Below are positions 32,068 to 42,138 of a stretch of DNA of 49,618 bases, in pieces. Each line of letters begins with the position of its first letter. Within the stretch, counting starts at the first letter, position 1. A model generated the notes under the pieces. It was not told where the DNA came from. It made no database searches and was given only the letters and a program-made list of their open reading frames with translations. A program made the translations under genes and the position numbers. Origin of the DNA: Clostridia bacterium (GTDB taxonomy: Bacteria; Bacillota; Clostridia; UBA1381); contig JAGBHE010000057.1 in assembly GCA_017935675.1 (NCBI GenBank), positions 1 through 49,618 on the forward strand, given 5' to 3'.

Positions 32068-34185
32068 GTGGAAAAATTTTATATAACCACCGCAATTGCG
32101 TACACATCAAGAAAGCCGCACATAGGCAATACCTATGAGCTTATTCTTACCGACGCCATTGCAAGATTCAACAGGTATATCGGCAAGGATGTGTTTTTCC
32201 TTACGGGAACTGACGAGCACGGTCAGAAAATTCAGGAGATTGCCGAAAAGGAGGGCGTGTCCCCGAAGGAATACGTTGATGTTATTGCAGGTCAGATAAA
32301 GGATATAGCTGATATGCTGAACATCAGCTATGACAAGTTTATCCGCACAACCGATGATTATCACGTGGAAGCGGTTAAAAAGATTTTCAAAAAGCTTTAT
32401 GACCAGGGAGATATTTATAAGGGTGAATACGAGGGCTGGTACTGTACTCCCTGTGAATCCTTCTGGACGGATACCCAGCTTAAGAACGGCATGTGCCCGG
32501 ACTGCGGAAGACCGGTCAGGAAGACGAAGGAGGAAGCATACTTCTTTAAAATGAGCAAGTATCAGGACAAGCTCATACAGTATATTGAGGACCATCCCGA
32601 TTTTATTCAGCCGGAATCGCGTAAAAAGGAAATGCTGAACAACTTCCTCAAGGCAGGACTTCAGGATTTATGCGTATCAAGAAGCAGCTTTACATGGGGA
32701 ATACCGGTTGAATTTGACCCGGGACACGTTATATATGTATGGATAGACGCTCTTTCAAACTATATCACCGCTCTCGGCTATGAACCGGATAAAAAGGGTG
32801 AGCTTTATGAGAAATACTGGCCCGCAGATGTTCATATAATAGGAAAGGATATTCTGAGATTCCACACAATTTACTGGCCTATTATGCTTATGGCGCTCGG
32901 TGAGCCTTTGCCGGAAAAGGTATTCGGTCACCCATGGATGCTTTTCGGAGAAGAGAAAATGAGCAAATCAAGGGGCAACGTTATTTATGCCGAGGACCTT
33001 GTGCGTCATTTCGGTGTTGACGCCGTAAGGTACTATTCTCTTCATGAAATGCCCTTTGCTCAGGACGGTACAATAACATATGATGTTTTCATATCAAGAT
33101 TTAATTCGGAGCTTGCAAACACTCTCGGAAATCTTGTTACAAGAACGGTTTCGATGGTAAACAAGTATTTTGACGGCAGCCTTCCGTCAAACGATACTCC
33201 GGGTGATTTTGACGAGGAGCTTAAAAGCACGGCTGTCGAGTGCATAAAACGGACCGCAGAAAAAATGAAAACCCTGCACATTGCGGACAGTATGGATGAA
33301 ATATGGACAATAGTAGGACGCGCAAATAAATATATTGATGAAACTACTCCCTGGGTGCTTGCAAAGGATGAGGCGAGCAAGCCGAGGCTTTCAACGGTGC
33401 TTTACAATCTGATTGAAGCCATAAGGATAATCGCGTCTCTTTTAAGCCCGTTTATGCCTGAGACTTCAAAGCTTATTGCCCGTCAGATTAACGCTGATGA
33501 CCTGTCCTTTGAAAGCATTCAGAGCTTCGGCGGCTACAAGCTTAACACAAAGGTTGGTGAAAGCGAAATACTTTTCCGCAGAATCGATACGGAGGAAAAG
33601 CTTGCCGAAATCAAAAAGGAGATTGAGGAAGCAGAGGCCGCTGAGAGAAAGGCAGCCTTGGCGGCACAGGAAAGGGCTATTGAAAAGGCAAGGCTTGAGG
33701 TGCTTGCAAATGCAGAAGCGGCTGCAAAAGCGGAGGCGGAAGCAAAAGCCGCGGCAGAAGAAAATGAGTCTGAGGAGGAGGCTTCTCAGCCGCAGGATTC
33801 CGAAAAAACGGAGGAGGATTCCGAATCGGAAGAAACACAGATAGAAATCGCACCCTTCAAGCCGGCTGTCAGCTTTGAGGATTTTGAAAAGCTGGATATA
33901 AGAGTGGGTAAGGTGCTTGAGTGTGAAAGAGTGCCTAAGTCCGATAAGCTCCTTAAGTTTCTGATTGAGGTGGGAAATAACAAAAGACAGATTGTTTCCG
34001 GTATAGCCAAGTATTATAAGCCAAAGGCGCTTATCGGGAAAAACGTTATCTTTATAGCAAATCTGAAGCCCAGAAGGATTATGGGCATAGATTCCTTCGG
34101 AATGATACTGTCCGCTGAATTTGACGGAAAGCTTTCGGCGCTGACAACTATTTCTAAAATACAAAGCGGTTCGACGGTTGAATAA
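32068..34185 (+). CDS. metG: Methionyl-tRNA synthetase with C-terminal tRNA-binding domain
   Basis: 705 residues. The class I signatures are SRKPHIGNTYE (HIGH-type) and EEKMSKSRGNV (KMSKS). A zinc-knuckle pair CTPCESF and CPDCGR is present, then the anticodon-binding helical domain. Residues of about 515-590 form a long Ala/Glu/Lys coiled-coil linker ahead of the OB-fold tRNA-binding domain (VSFEDFEKLDIRVGKVLECE to the end). The linker is longer than usual. GTG start, preceded by GGGAGAGTG. Confidence 0.96.
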   Translation: MEKFYITTAIAYTSRKPHIGNTYELILTDAIARFNRYIGKDVFFLTGTDEHGQKIQEIAEKEGVSPKEYVDVIAGQIKDIADMLNISYDKFIRTTDDYHVEAVKKIFKKLYDQGDIYKGEYEGWYCTPCESFWTDTQLKNGMCPDCGRPVRKTKEEAYFFKMSKYQDKLIQYIEDHPDFIQPESRKKEMLNNFLKAGLQDLCVSRSSFTWGIPVEFDPGHVIYVWIDALSNYITALGYEPDKKGELYEKYWPADVHIIGKDILRFHTIYWPIMLMALGEPLPEKVFGHPWMLFGEEKMSKSRGNVIYAEDLVRHFGVDAVRYYSLHEMPFAQDGTITYDVFISRFNSELANTLGNLVTRTVSMVNKYFDGSLPSNDTPGDFDEELKSTAVECIKRTAEKMKTLHIADSMDEIWTIVGRANKYIDETTPWVLAKDEASKPRLSTVLYNLIEAIRIIASLLSPFMPETSKLIARQINADDLSFESIQSFGGYKLNTKVGESEILFRRIDTEEKLAEIKKEIEEAEAAERKAALAAQERAIEKARLEVLANAEAAAKAEAEAKAAAEENESEEEASQPQDSEKTEEDSESEETQIEIAPFKPAVSFEDFEKLDIRVGKVLECERVPKSDKLLKFLIEVGNNKRQIVSGIAKYYKPKALIGKNVIFIANLKPRRIMGIDSFGMILSAEFDGKLSALTTISKIQSGSTVE

Positions 34186-34315
34186 TTTTTTGTATAATGC
34201 ATATGCTGAAGATGTATGCCCCGCTCAGGCGGGCAGTCCTTCGCTGTTTTCTCCGCAGACGTGAGGTGCAGCGGAAAATACTTGCCGCTGCTGAGCGGCA
34301 GAACGGAGAATAGTT
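34186..34315 (+). promoter_or_regulatory. Structured leader of fprA with a possible start-site switch
   Basis: A TATAAT (34193-34198) with a weak TTCGAC 17 nt upstream gives a possible promoter. The leader has hairpins CCCGC/GCGGG (34220-34233) and TGCCGCT/AGCGGCA (34283-34300). TTCTCCG (34249-34255) can pair with CGGAGAA (34304-34310), which is the fprA ribosome binding site, or the overlapping TTTT...CCGC (34247-34256) with GCGGAAAA (34271-34278). The two pairings exclude each other. Confidence 0.5.
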
Positions 34316-35512
34316 ATGCATTGTACAAAAAAAATTAAGGATGATCTTGTCTGGGTTGGAGGTAACGACAGAAGATTAGAGCTTTTTGAGGGAGTTTATG
34401 AGGTCCCGGAGGGAATAAGCTATAACGCATATTTGCTTAAGGATGAAAAAAATGTGCTGTTCGACACGGTTGACAAGGCCGTAAGCGAGGTGTTTTTTGA
34501 AAATCTCAGGCATGAGCTGAAGGACGGCGGACTTGATTATATAATAGTTCAGCATATGGAGCCGGATCACTCCGCAACCCTTGCAGGCGCAGCGGAAATG
34601 TATCCGTCTGCGAAAATAGTATGCTCGGTCAGGTGCGCGGAATTTATAAAGCAGTTTTTTGATTTTGAGCTTGATTCAAGGCTTATTACCGTAGGTGAGG
34701 GAGACACACTGGAAACGGGGAAGCATCTTCTGAGATTTATTACTGCGCCCATGGTACATTGGCCTGAGGTTATCGTTACCTATGATGAAAGGGAAAAGAT
34801 TTTGTTTTCGGCTGACGCTTTCGGAATTTTCGGGGCACAGCAGGGCGGAATTTTTGCTGACACCGTTGATTTTGAGTCAGAGTGCATGGATGAGGCAAGG
34901 CGGTATTTTGCGAACATTGTTGGCAAATACGGACCTCAGACGGCTGCCCTTCTTAAAAAAACCGCCGCACTTGAAATAAGGCTTATCTGTCCTCTGCACG
35001 GTTATGTGTTCAGAAGGGACTTTGACTCTTTAATATCAAAATATATGAGCTGGGCATCGTATATCCCGGAGCAGAAGGGCGTGCTTATCTGCTATGCGTC
35101 TGTTTACGGAAATACTCAGAACGCTGCTGAGGCCGTTGCGGCACAGCTTGCGGAAATGGGAGTGCAGACCCGCATTATGGACGTATCCAAATCGCCTGCG
35201 TCACAGATTATTGCCATGTCCTTTAAGTACAGTCATCTTGTTTTTGCATCCGTAACCTACAACTCAGGTGCGTTTGTGACAATGGAAGCGGTTCTTCATG
35301 ATATGGCGGCGCATAATCTGCAGAACAGAACCATTGCTTTTATACAGAACGGAACATGGGCACCGGGGGCTGAAAAATCCATGAAAAAAATATTGGAGGG
35401 CCTTAAAAACTGTTCCTTTATAGAGCCGTCACTGACGGTCAAATCCGCGCTTCATGATACGGATTTTGCAAAGGTACGGGATTTTGCCGGGGCAATTTAC
35501 AAAACACTATGA
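34316..35512 (+). CDS. fprA: Flavodiiron protein (O2/NO reductase)
   Basis: 398 residues, soluble. The N-terminal metallo-beta-lactamase domain has the diiron motif QHMEPDHSATL and later MVHWPEVIV and CPLHGYVFR; the C-terminal flavodoxin domain starts near residue 255 (GVLICYASVYGNTQNAAEAV). Such enzymes reduce oxygen to water or NO to N2O and protect anaerobes. No rubredoxin gene is adjacent. CGGAG lies 7 nt before the ATG within the structured leader. Confidence 0.95.
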   Translation: MHCTKKIKDDLVWVGGNDRRLELFEGVYEVPEGISYNAYLLKDEKNVLFDTVDKAVSEVFFENLRHELKDGGLDYIIVQHMEPDHSATLAGAAEMYPSAKIVCSVRCAEFIKQFFDFELDSRLITVGEGDTLETGKHLLRFITAPMVHWPEVIVTYDEREKILFSADAFGIFGAQQGGIFADTVDFESECMDEARRYFANIVGKYGPQTAALLKKTAALEIRLICPLHGYVFRRDFDSLISKYMSWASYIPEQKGVLICYASVYGNTQNAAEAVAAQLAEMGVQTRIMDVSKSPASQIIAMSFKYSHLVFASVTYNSGAFVTMEAVLHDMAAHNLQNRTIAFIQNGTWAPGAEKSMKKILEGLKNCSFIEPSLTVKSALHDTDFAKVRDFAGAIYKTL

Positions 35513-35514
35513 TA

Positions 35515-35551
35515 AACACCCGGAACCGGAATTTATCCGATTCCGGGTGTT
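35515..35551 (+). terminator. Hairpin after fprA
   Basis: AACACCCGGAA and TTCCGGGTGTT (35515-35525 and 35541-35551) with an inner CGGA/TCCG pair. It begins just after the fprA stop. Weak downstream T content, so efficiency is uncertain. The rest of the ~300-bp gap to 35811 holds the promoter listed next and nothing else recognised. Confidence 0.7.
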
Positions 35552-35709
35552 ATGTCTATGCGCTTATGCCCCCACCTTAAGGCGGCGTGTTCCTGATAAA
35601 TAAGCCGATTATTATTGTTAATATTGCTTATCATGGGTCAATTTCAACAAGTAATGTTGTTCTTTAAATACAAAAAGCGGAAAAACATTATAAAAACAGG
35701 GATATTTGC

Positions 35710-35738
35710 TTGACAAATAATTGCTGATAGGATATAAT
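35710..35738 (+). promoter_or_regulatory. Consensus promoter of the ribosomal protein/elongation factor operon
   Basis: TTGACA (35710-35715), 17-nt spacer, TATAAT (35733-35738): a perfect sigma-A consensus, as expected for a highly expressed operon. Confidence 0.85.
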
Positions 35739-35811
35739 GATATAGGCTGTCCTTTAATTGGCAGCAATATACACAAGTCGGTTTTAACACATTCGGGGAG
35801 GTAAGAATGTC

Positions 35812-36051
35812 ATGATTACAGACGCGGAACGAGCGTGTCTTACAGTCGGGCTGAAGCAGGTAAAAAAAGCGCTCAGCGAAAAGAGGGCCAGAAAGGTTTT
35901 TCTTGCAGATGACTGTGACGGAGCGCTTAAGAGCACGATTGAGGAGCTTTGCTCGGCAGCCGGAATTTCGCCGGTTTATGTTGAAACAATGAGAGAGCTC
36001 GGTCAGGAGTGCGGAATTGATGTTAAAGCGTCATGTGCGTGTATTTGTTGA
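35812..36051 (+). CDS. ybxF: L7Ae/L30e-like ribosome-associated K-turn protein
   Basis: 79 residues. The L7Ae-like core is visible: GLKQVKKALSEKRARKVFLADDCD and ELGQECGIDVKASCACIC. Small K-turn-binding proteins of this kind lie directly upstream of rpsL in Firmicutes (ybxF of B. subtilis), matching this position. The ATG at 35812 is 10 nt from GGGGAGG; a two-codon ATG-TCA-TGA reading frame at 35807 overlaps it. Confidence 0.88.
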   Translation: MITDAERACLTVGLKQVKKALSEKRARKVFLADDCDGALKSTIEELCSAAGISPVYVETMRELGQECGIDVKASCACIC

Positions 36052-36119
36052 AATTAAGGTTATTCCACAAGCTTTTGTGTAATAATAAATATTATTGAAA
36101 TAAGGAGGTGTAATACGGT

Positions 36120-36542
36120 ATGCCAACATTTAACCAATTAGTTAGAAAAGGCAGACAGACATCGGTTAAGAAGTCAACTGCTCCTGCGCTTCAGAAGAGT
36201 CTCAACTCTTTGCAGAAAAAGGTTACTGACAAGAGCTCACCCCAGAAAAGAGGCGTGTGCACAGCTGTCAGAACTGCAACCCCGAAGAAGCCTAATTCAG
36301 CGCTTCGTAAGATTGCCAGAGTACGTTTAACAAACGGTATCGAGGTAACAGCTTATATTCCGGGTATCGGTCATAATCTTCAGGAGCATAGTGTTGTTCT
36401 TATCAGAGGCGGAAGGGTTCGTGACCTTCCGGGTACAAGATATCACATTATCCGTGGTACTCTTGATGCTCAGGGCGTTGCTAACCGTCTGCAGGCAAGA
36501 TCAAAGTACGGTGCCAAGAGGCCGAAGGAAGCTAAAAAATAA
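36120..36542 (+). CDS. rpsL: Small ribosomal subunit protein uS12
   Basis: 140 residues, normal length. It shapes the decoding centre. The N-terminus [12 protein letters not shown], the streptomycin-relevant [15 protein letters not shown], and [18 protein letters not shown] are unchanged in character; Lys at TPKKPNS is the usual sensitive-type residue. AAGGAGGTG precedes the ATG. A 160-nt spacer follows before rpsG. Confidence 0.98.
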   Translation: MPTFNQLVRKGRQTSVKKSTAPALQKSLNSLQKKVTDKSSPQKRGVCTAVRTATPKKPNSALRKIARVRLTNGIEVTAYIPGIGHNLQEHSVVLIRGGRVRDLPGTRYHIIRGTLDAQGVANRLQARSKYGAKRPKEAKK

Positions 36543-36702
36543 TGCTGCATGAATTTGCGGCAGTATCACAAATGTGCATATCGGATTATACTGTTATATA
36601 CATTCGCTAAGCACAAAACGGAGCGGAATAAGCCGCTTTGAGTACCTGTGATATTCATTAATGTGAGCGAAAGCTCAAATAATTATGAAGGAGGGAAGTA
36701 CT
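36543..36702 (+). promoter_or_regulatory. rpsL-rpsG intercistronic region, possible S7 autoregulatory site
   Basis: 160 nt without a gene, longer than most spacers in this operon. It contains GTATCAC (near 36567) opposite GTGATAT (near 36650), enclosing AGCGG/CCGCT (near 36621-36640), so it can fold into a branched structure. In E. coli, S7 represses its own mRNA by binding the S12-S7 spacer; whether this happens here is inference. Confidence 0.35.
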
Positions 36703-37173
36703 GTGCCAAGAAAAGGTTACATTGCGAAAAGAGAGGTTCTGCCCGATCCTATTTATAACAGCGTTGTTGTAACAAAGCTTATCAACAATATTATGCTGGA
36801 CGGTAAAAAGGGTGTAGCTCAGAAAATCGTTTATGATGCTTTCAGTATTGTTGCCGAAAAGACAGGCAAGGATGCACTTGAAGCTTTCAACGAGGCTCTT
36901 GACAACATCATGCCGGTGCTTGAGGTTAAGGCAAGACGTGTCGGCGGTGCTACGTATCAGGTTCCTATGGAGGTTCGTCCTGACAGAAGGCAAACGCTTG
37001 GTCTTCGCTGGCTGACGCGTTATTCTCGTGAGCGCAATGAAAAAACAATGAAAGAAAGACTTGCAAATGAAATCTGCGACGCTATTAACGGAGCGGGCGG
37101 AGCTTGCAAGAAGCGTGAGGATACTCACAAGATGGCGGAGGCAAACAAGGCATTTGCTCATTACCGCTGGTAA
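36703..37173 (+). CDS. rpsG: Small ribosomal subunit protein uS7
   Basis: 156 residues from the GTG at 36703 ([15 protein letters not shown] follows), the standard length for uS7; GGAGGGAAG lies just upstream, while the longer frame has no such site. S7 nucleates assembly of the 30S head. Conserved [20 protein letters not shown] is present. Confidence 0.97.
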   Translation: MPRKGYIAKREVLPDPIYNSVVVTKLINNIMLDGKKGVAQKIVYDAFSIVAEKTGKDALEAFNEALDNIMPVLEVKARRVGGATYQVPMEVRPDRRQTLGLRWLTRYSRERNEKTMKERLANEICDAINGAGGACKKREDTHKMAEANKAFAHYRW

Positions 37174-37244
37174 TTCAAGATATTTCAGGGTTCTGACAGG
37201 ACTTATAATTTAATTCTACTTTTGTTTGAAAGGAGGAACCAATC

Positions 37245-39323
37245 ATGGGTAGAGCTTTTTCACTTGAAAATACCAGAAATATTGGTATAATGGCGCATAT
37301 TGACGCCGGAAAAACAACTACGACCGAAAGAATACTTTTCTACACCGGCCGTAACCATAAAATAGGCGAAACACATGACGGCGCTGCTACTATGGACTGG
37401 ATGGCTCAGGAGCAGGAGCGCGGTATAACAATTACTTCCGCTGCTACAACATGTCAGTGGAAGGGTAAGAGAATAAATATCATCGATACACCGGGTCACG
37501 TTGATTTCACCGTTGAGGTTCAGCGTTCGCTGCGTGTGCTTGACGGTTCTGTAACCGTAATGTGCGCAAAGGGCGGAGTTGAGCCCCAGTCTGAAACCGT
37601 TTGGAGACAGGCTAATGATTATAATGTACCGCGTATGATATACGTTAATAAGATGGATATCATGGGTGCGGATTTCTACCGTGTTGTTGACATGGTACAT
37701 GAAAGACTTCACGCAAACGGAGTACCCATACAGCTTCCTATAGGAGCGGAGGATACTTTTAAGGGAATCGTTGACCTTATGAAAATGAAGGCTGAGATTT
37801 ACTATGATGACCTCGGTAAGGATGTAAGAGAAGAGGATATTCCCGCTGACATGCTGGATCAGGCAGAGGAATACAGACAAAAAATGATTGAGGCTATTGC
37901 TGAGACTGACGAGTCAATCATGGAAAAATTCTTCAATGAGGAGGAGATTTCCGTTGATGAGCTTAAAAAGGCTCTCAGACAGGCTACAATTGATAATGAG
38001 ATAGTTCCCGTGACCTGCGGTACGAGCTATAGAAACAAGGGCGTTCAGATGCTTCTTGACGCAATTGTTGATTATATGCCCGCACCGACAGATATAGAAA
38101 ACATCAAGGGTGTTAATCCCGATACGGACGAGGAGGACGAAAGACCTTCATCCGACGATGCTCCGTTTGCAGCTCTTGCGTTCAAGATTGCAACAGACCC
38201 GTTTGTAGGTAAGATTTGCTTCTTCCGCGTTTATTCCGGAACACTTGCCGCAGGCTCATACGTGCTCAATGCATGTAAGGGAAATAAAGAACGTCTCGGC
38301 CGTATACTGCTGATGCACGCAAATCACAGAGAGGATATCGATATGGTTTATGCCGGAGATATCGCCGCTGCCGTTGGTCTTAAGAATACAACGACAGGTG
38401 ATACACTCTGCGACGAAAAGCATCCGATTATTCTTGAGTCAATGAATTTCCCTGAACCGGTTATCCGTGTTGCAATTGAGCCTAAGACAAAGGCAGGTCA
38501 GGAAAAGATGGGTATAGCTCTTCAGAAGCTTGCTGAAGAGGATCCGACCTTTAAGACCTATACGGATGAGGAGACAGGACAGACGATTATCGCCGGAATG
38601 GGTGAGCTTCATCTTGAAATTATCGTTGACAGACTTCTCCGTGAATTCAAGGTTGAGGCAAATGTCGGTGAGCCTCAGGTATCTTACCGCGAGGCTATAA
38701 GAAAGCCTGTTGACATCGAGCATAAATATGCACGTCAGTCAGGCGGTAAGGGTCAGTACGGACACGTTCTCATGAAGCTTGAGCCTCTTGAAGAGGGTAA
38801 GGGCTATGAGTTTGTAAACGCCATTGTCGGCGGTGCTATTCCGAAGGAATATATTCCTGCGGTTGACGCCGGTGTTCAGGGCGCTATGCTGAACGGTGTT
38901 CTTGCAGGCTACAACGTAGTTGACGTTAAGGTAACGCTTTACGACGGATCTTACCATGAGGTTGACTCGTCTGAAATGGCATTTAAGATTGCCGCTTCAA
39001 TGGCGTTTAAAGAGGGTATGAAGAAGGCTGATCCTGTAATTAAGGAGCCTATCATGCTTGTAAACGTAATAATGCCTGATGAATACATGGGCGATGTTAT
39101 GGGTGACCTTAACTCACGCCGCGGCATGATTCAGAAGATGGAAGCAAGAACAGGCGCACAGCAGATTACAGCAATGGTTCCGCTGTCTGAAATGTTCGGT
39201 TATGCTACTCAGCTTCGTTCAATAACTCAGGGACGCGGTCAGTATACTATGGAACCGTCACATTATTCTGAGGTTCCGAAGTCAATTCAGGAAAAGATTA
39301 TTGCAGAACGTGCAAAGGGCTGA
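37245..39323 (+). CDS. fusA: Elongation factor G
   Basis: 692 residues. EF-G drives translocation. G1 [10 protein letters not shown]2 [12 protein letters not shown]3 DTPGHVDF and G4 NKMD are all present, and domains II-V follow at standard length with [12 protein letters not shown] in domain IV. AAAGGAGG precedes the ATG. A GCCGGAG/CTCCGGC hairpin (39366-39381) follows the gene, but the next bases are A-rich on this strand. Confidence 0.98.
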   Translation: MGRAFSLENTRNIGIMAHIDAGKTTTTERILFYTGRNHKIGETHDGAATMDWMAQEQERGITITSAATTCQWKGKRINIIDTPGHVDFTVEVQRSLRVLDGSVTVMCAKGGVEPQSETVWRQANDYNVPRMIYVNKMDIMGADFYRVVDMVHERLHANGVPIQLPIGAEDTFKGIVDLMKMKAEIYYDDLGKDVREEDIPADMLDQAEEYRQKMIEAIAETDESIMEKFFNEEEISVDELKKALRQATIDNEIVPVTCGTSYRNKGVQMLLDAIVDYMPAPTDIENIKGVNPDTDEEDERPSSDDAPFAALAFKIATDPFVGKICFFRVYSGTLAAGSYVLNACKGNKERLGRILLMHANHREDIDMVYAGDIAAAVGLKNTTTGDTLCDEKHPIILESMNFPEPVIRVAIEPKTKAGQEKMGIALQKLAEEDPTFKTYTDEETGQTIIAGMGELHLEIIVDRLLREFKVEANVGEPQVSYREAIRKPVDIEHKYARQSGGKGQYGHVLMKLEPLEEGKGYEFVNAIVGGAIPKEYIPAVDAGVQGAMLNGVLAGYNVVDVKVTLYDGSYHEVDSSEMAFKIAASMAFKEGMKKADPVIKEPIMLVNVIMPDEYMGDVMGDLNSRRGMIQKMEARTGAQQITAMVPLSEMFGYATQLRSITQGRGQYTMEPSHYSEVPKSIQEKIIAERAKG

Positions 39324-39433
39324 TAATTGTCGTTTTTTGCGGATTTGCAAGGATTATGTCCCGGCCGGAGCACTCCGGCTGAGACTATTAAAAAAAAGTT
39401 TACAGTTTTTTTGAAAAAAATTTGTAAAAACAC

Positions 39434-39462
39434 TTGATTTTTTTTCTAAAAGACTGTACAAT
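39434..39462 (+). promoter_or_regulatory. Internal promoter for tuf
   Basis: TTGATT (39434-39439), 17-nt spacer, TACAAT (39457-39462), 44 nt before the tuf start. This would let tuf be made in excess over fusA. Confidence 0.7.
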
Positions 39463-39505
39463 AATATAAAGCTAATAAAATATATTTTCGAGGAGGAAAT
39501 TAACA

Positions 39506-40708
39506 ATGGCAAAAGCTAAGTTTGAAAGAAATAAGCCCCATGTCAACATCGGTACAATCGGACATGTTGACCATGGTAAGACAACATTGACAGCAGCTAT
39601 CACAAAGGTATTGGCTCTTAAGGGTCAGGCTCAGTATGAAGCTTACGATATGATCGATAAGGCTCCTGAGGAGAGAGAAAGAGGTATCACAATTTCTACA
39701 GCTCACGTTGAGTATGAGACAGACAACCGTCACTATGCTCACGTTGACTGCCCGGGACATGCTGACTACGTTAAGAACATGATCACAGGTGCTGCTCAGA
39801 TGGACGGTGCTATCCTGGTTGTTTCTGCAGCTGATGGTCCTATGCCTCAGACAAGAGAGCACATCCTTCTTTCCCGTCAGGTTGGCGTTCCTTATATCGT
39901 AGTATTCATGAATAAGGCTGACCAGGTTGACGATCCTGAGCTTCTTGAGCTCGTTGAGATGGAAATCAGAGACCTTCTTACAGAGTATGACTTCCCCGGT
40001 GACGATACACCTATCATCACAGGTTCAGGTCTCCAGGTTCTTGAATCCACATCAACAGATATTAACGCACCTGAATATAAGTGCATTCTTGACCTTATGG
40101 AAGCTGTTGACAGCTACATCCCCACACCGGAGAGAAAGGCTGATCAGCCGTTCCTTATGCCTATCGAGGATATCTTCTCAATTACAGGCCGTGGTACAGT
40201 TGCTACAGGTAGAGTTGAGAGAGGTCAGCTTAAGGTTAACGAGGAAGTTGAAATCGTTGGTCTTACTGAGGAAAAGAGAAAGGTTGTTGTTACAGGAATA
40301 GAAATGTTCAGAAAGCTTCTTGACTATGCTGAAGCAGGTGACAACATCGGTGCACTTCTGCGTGGCGTTCAGAGAACAGAAATTGAAAGAGGACAGGTTC
40401 TTTCCGCTCCCGGTACAATTCATCCTCATACAAAGTTTACAGGTGAGGTTTATGTACTGACAAAGGACGAGGGCGGCCGTCATACACCGTTCTTCAACAA
40501 CTACAGACCTCAGTTCTATTTCAGAACAACTGACGTTACAGGCGTTATCACACTTCCCGAAGGCACAGAGATGTGTATGCCGGGTGATAACGTTAAGATG
40601 AACGTTGAGCTTATCACACCGATCGCTATTGAAAAGGGTCTCCGTTTCGCTATCCGTGAAGGCGGAAGAACAGTTGGTTCAGGCGTTGTTTCTGACATTG
40701 CTGAATAA
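39506..40708 (+). CDS. tuf: Elongation factor Tu
   Basis: 400 residues, normal length. It delivers aminoacyl-tRNA to the ribosome. G1 [30 protein letters not shown] and NKAD are present, with the intact domain II-III core. Strong ribosome binding site (GGAGGAAA). It shows high use of preferred codons compared with neighbours. It is the last gene of the operon, with a strong terminator. Confidence 0.98.
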   Translation: MAKAKFERNKPHVNIGTIGHVDHGKTTLTAAITKVLALKGQAQYEAYDMIDKAPEERERGITISTAHVEYETDNRHYAHVDCPGHADYVKNMITGAAQMDGAILVVSAADGPMPQTREHILLSRQVGVPYIVVFMNKADQVDDPELLELVEMEIRDLLTEYDFPGDDTPIITGSGLQVLESTSTDINAPEYKCILDLMEAVDSYIPTPERKADQPFLMPIEDIFSITGRGTVATGRVERGQLKVNEEVEIVGLTEEKRKVVVTGIEMFRKLLDYAEAGDNIGALLRGVQRTEIERGQVLSAPGTIHPHTKFTGEVYVLTKDEGGRHTPFFNNYRPQFYFRTTDVTGVITLPEGTEMCMPGDNVKMNVELITPIAIEKGLRFAIREGGRTVGSGVVSDIAE

Positions 40709-40726
40709 TTTTAAATAGCATAATTT

Positions 40727-40771
40727 TACCCGTGCGCATTTTGCGCACGGGTATTGTTTTTTTTTTTTTTT
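40727..40771 (+). terminator. Strong intrinsic terminator after tuf
   Basis: TACCCGTGCGCA (40727-40738) and TGCGCACGGGTA (40742-40753) are exact 12-bp arms around TTT, followed by a T-run of about 15. Confidence 0.92.
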
Positions 40772-40802
40772 GAATACCGGCATGGTTCAGGCTATGCTTT
40801 GT

Positions 40803-40836
40803 CCTGTTCCTAATGTCAATTGACATTAGGAACAGG
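40803..40836. repeat. Perfect loopless 34-bp palindrome
   Basis: CCTGTTCCTAATGTCAA (40803-40819) is followed immediately by its exact reverse complement (40820-40836). A T-run of seven (about 40840-40846) follows on the plus strand. It sits between the tuf terminator and the convergent SLH gene. It could be a second terminator, but the lack of a loop is unusual. Confidence 0.8.
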
Positions 40837-40844
40837 AAGTTTTT

Positions 40845-42107
40845 TTAGAACATATTTCTTTGTTTTGCTTCATATATGATTTTTGCCATATCGCCACGAG
40901 TGAATAAGTTCATTTTTTCAGCTTGCTCCGATGTGATTAGCCCTCTTTCAACAAAAGTGTTTATTGCTGTCTGCCAGTCAGGTGTTTCTCCCATATTGCG
41001 AAGTATGAGCGTTGCAAACTGACTTGCGGTGATTGTATCATTTGGTGCAAACATATCATCACCGACACCGGAGGCTATGCCTTTGTCCTTTGCGATGTTT
41101 GCATATTTAGCACCCCAATTATCACTTTGAATATCCGTAAAATATGATGCTTGAGAAGTCTGTACATCTTCATATCCCATTGCACGAACAAGTATTGCCG
41201 TTGCCTCTATTCTTGTAAGCGGCTTTAACAAATCAAGTCCTTTTTCATTGCCTTTTAACAAGCCGTCTGCTTGCAGACTTTCTGCTTCGGTATCATATGC
41301 GGGTTTTGTTTCAAGCACAAGTTTCGATAAAACTTGTGAATAAGGAGAATTTTGTACATCTATGTCATTAAAAGCGCTCATTATTTCACTTGCCTCGTAT
41401 AGCTCATACAATTCTATTTTGGGCAAAATCATATCGCCATAATCATATAGTTTTACCAAATATTCTTTAAAATAACACTTTACATATAAAAATGTCAGAT
41501 TTCCGATACCGAAAAGTTTTATATCTTGAACTTGTGTTTCACCTTTGGCCTCCAATTCTTTCTTTAGTTGCGTTCTATTATTAAGATATTCATACACTTT
41601 ATCATCAACCAAGACTCTTGATGCTGTTAATTCATCGCCTTGCAGTAAAGTCCCATCTGTCGTGAATGTAGCTCCACCGTGAACAATACATTTAACATCA
41701 AACACATTTATATCAGAAAACAGATATAAAAGACAATTTTCTTTTGAATATTGATTTAAGTATTTAATTGTTATTATATTACTATTTAACAACCCTTTAT
41801 CCATATCAAGAACAAACATATCACGTATTTGTGCTATTTCATATTCATCATCTCCAATCTTTATTCCCATCTTTTGTTTTGCGTAATCAGGATTCTCCAT
41901 TATTTGAGGTATTATCTTTTCAAGGTATGCTTGATATGATTCTTGCATTTTTTCTCTTATTCTTATGTTAGCATCACTGTTTAGGCATATTTTGTCTAAA
42001 AATTCATCAACCCCCGATATTTGCAGGCTATTTTCTGACGAAAACACAGGTGTCAAGCTACAAATCATTACCAAAAGTGAAATGAATATCAACAATATTT
42101 TTTTCAT
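40845..42107 (-). CDS. Secreted SLH-domain protein
   Basis: 420 residues. A signal peptide (about 1-23) and a unique N-terminal region of about 250 residues with no known domain. The C-terminus carries S-layer homology modules (DGLLKGNEKGLDLLKPLTRIEATAI, YFTDIQSDNWGAKYANIAKDKGIASG, FAPNDTITASQFATLILRNMG), which anchor proteins to cell-wall polymer. AAGGAAG precedes the ATG. The upstream gene (42139-42477) is truncated, so the original promoter may be lost. Confidence 0.88.
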   Translation of the reverse strand: MKKILLIFISLLVMICSLTPVFSSENSLQISGVDEFLDKICLNSDANIRIREKMQESYQAYLEKIIPQIMENPDYAKQKMGIKIGDDEYEIAQIRDMFVLDMDKGLLNSNIITIKYLNQYSKENCLLYLFSDINVFDVKCIVHGGATFTTDGTLLQGDELTASRVLVDDKVYEYLNNRTQLKKELEAKGETQVQDIKLFGIGNLTFLYVKCYFKEYLVKLYDYGDMILPKIELYELYEASEIMSAFNDIDVQNSPYSQVLSKLVLETKPAYDTEAESLQADGLLKGNEKGLDLLKPLTRIEATAILVRAMGYEDVQTSQASYFTDIQSDNWGAKYANIAKDKGIASGVGDDMFAPNDTITASQFATLILRNMGETPDWQTAINTFVERGLITSEQAEKMNLFTRGDMAKIIYEAKQRNMF

Positions 42108-42138
42108 AGTAAACTTCTTCCTTTCTTATATATCATTT

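Noticed and set aside
39366..39381. Terminator after fusA
   Set aside because: GCCGGAG/CTCCGGC is a good stem but an A-run, not a T-run, follows on the coding strand; it may act as a processing or pausing hairpin instead.
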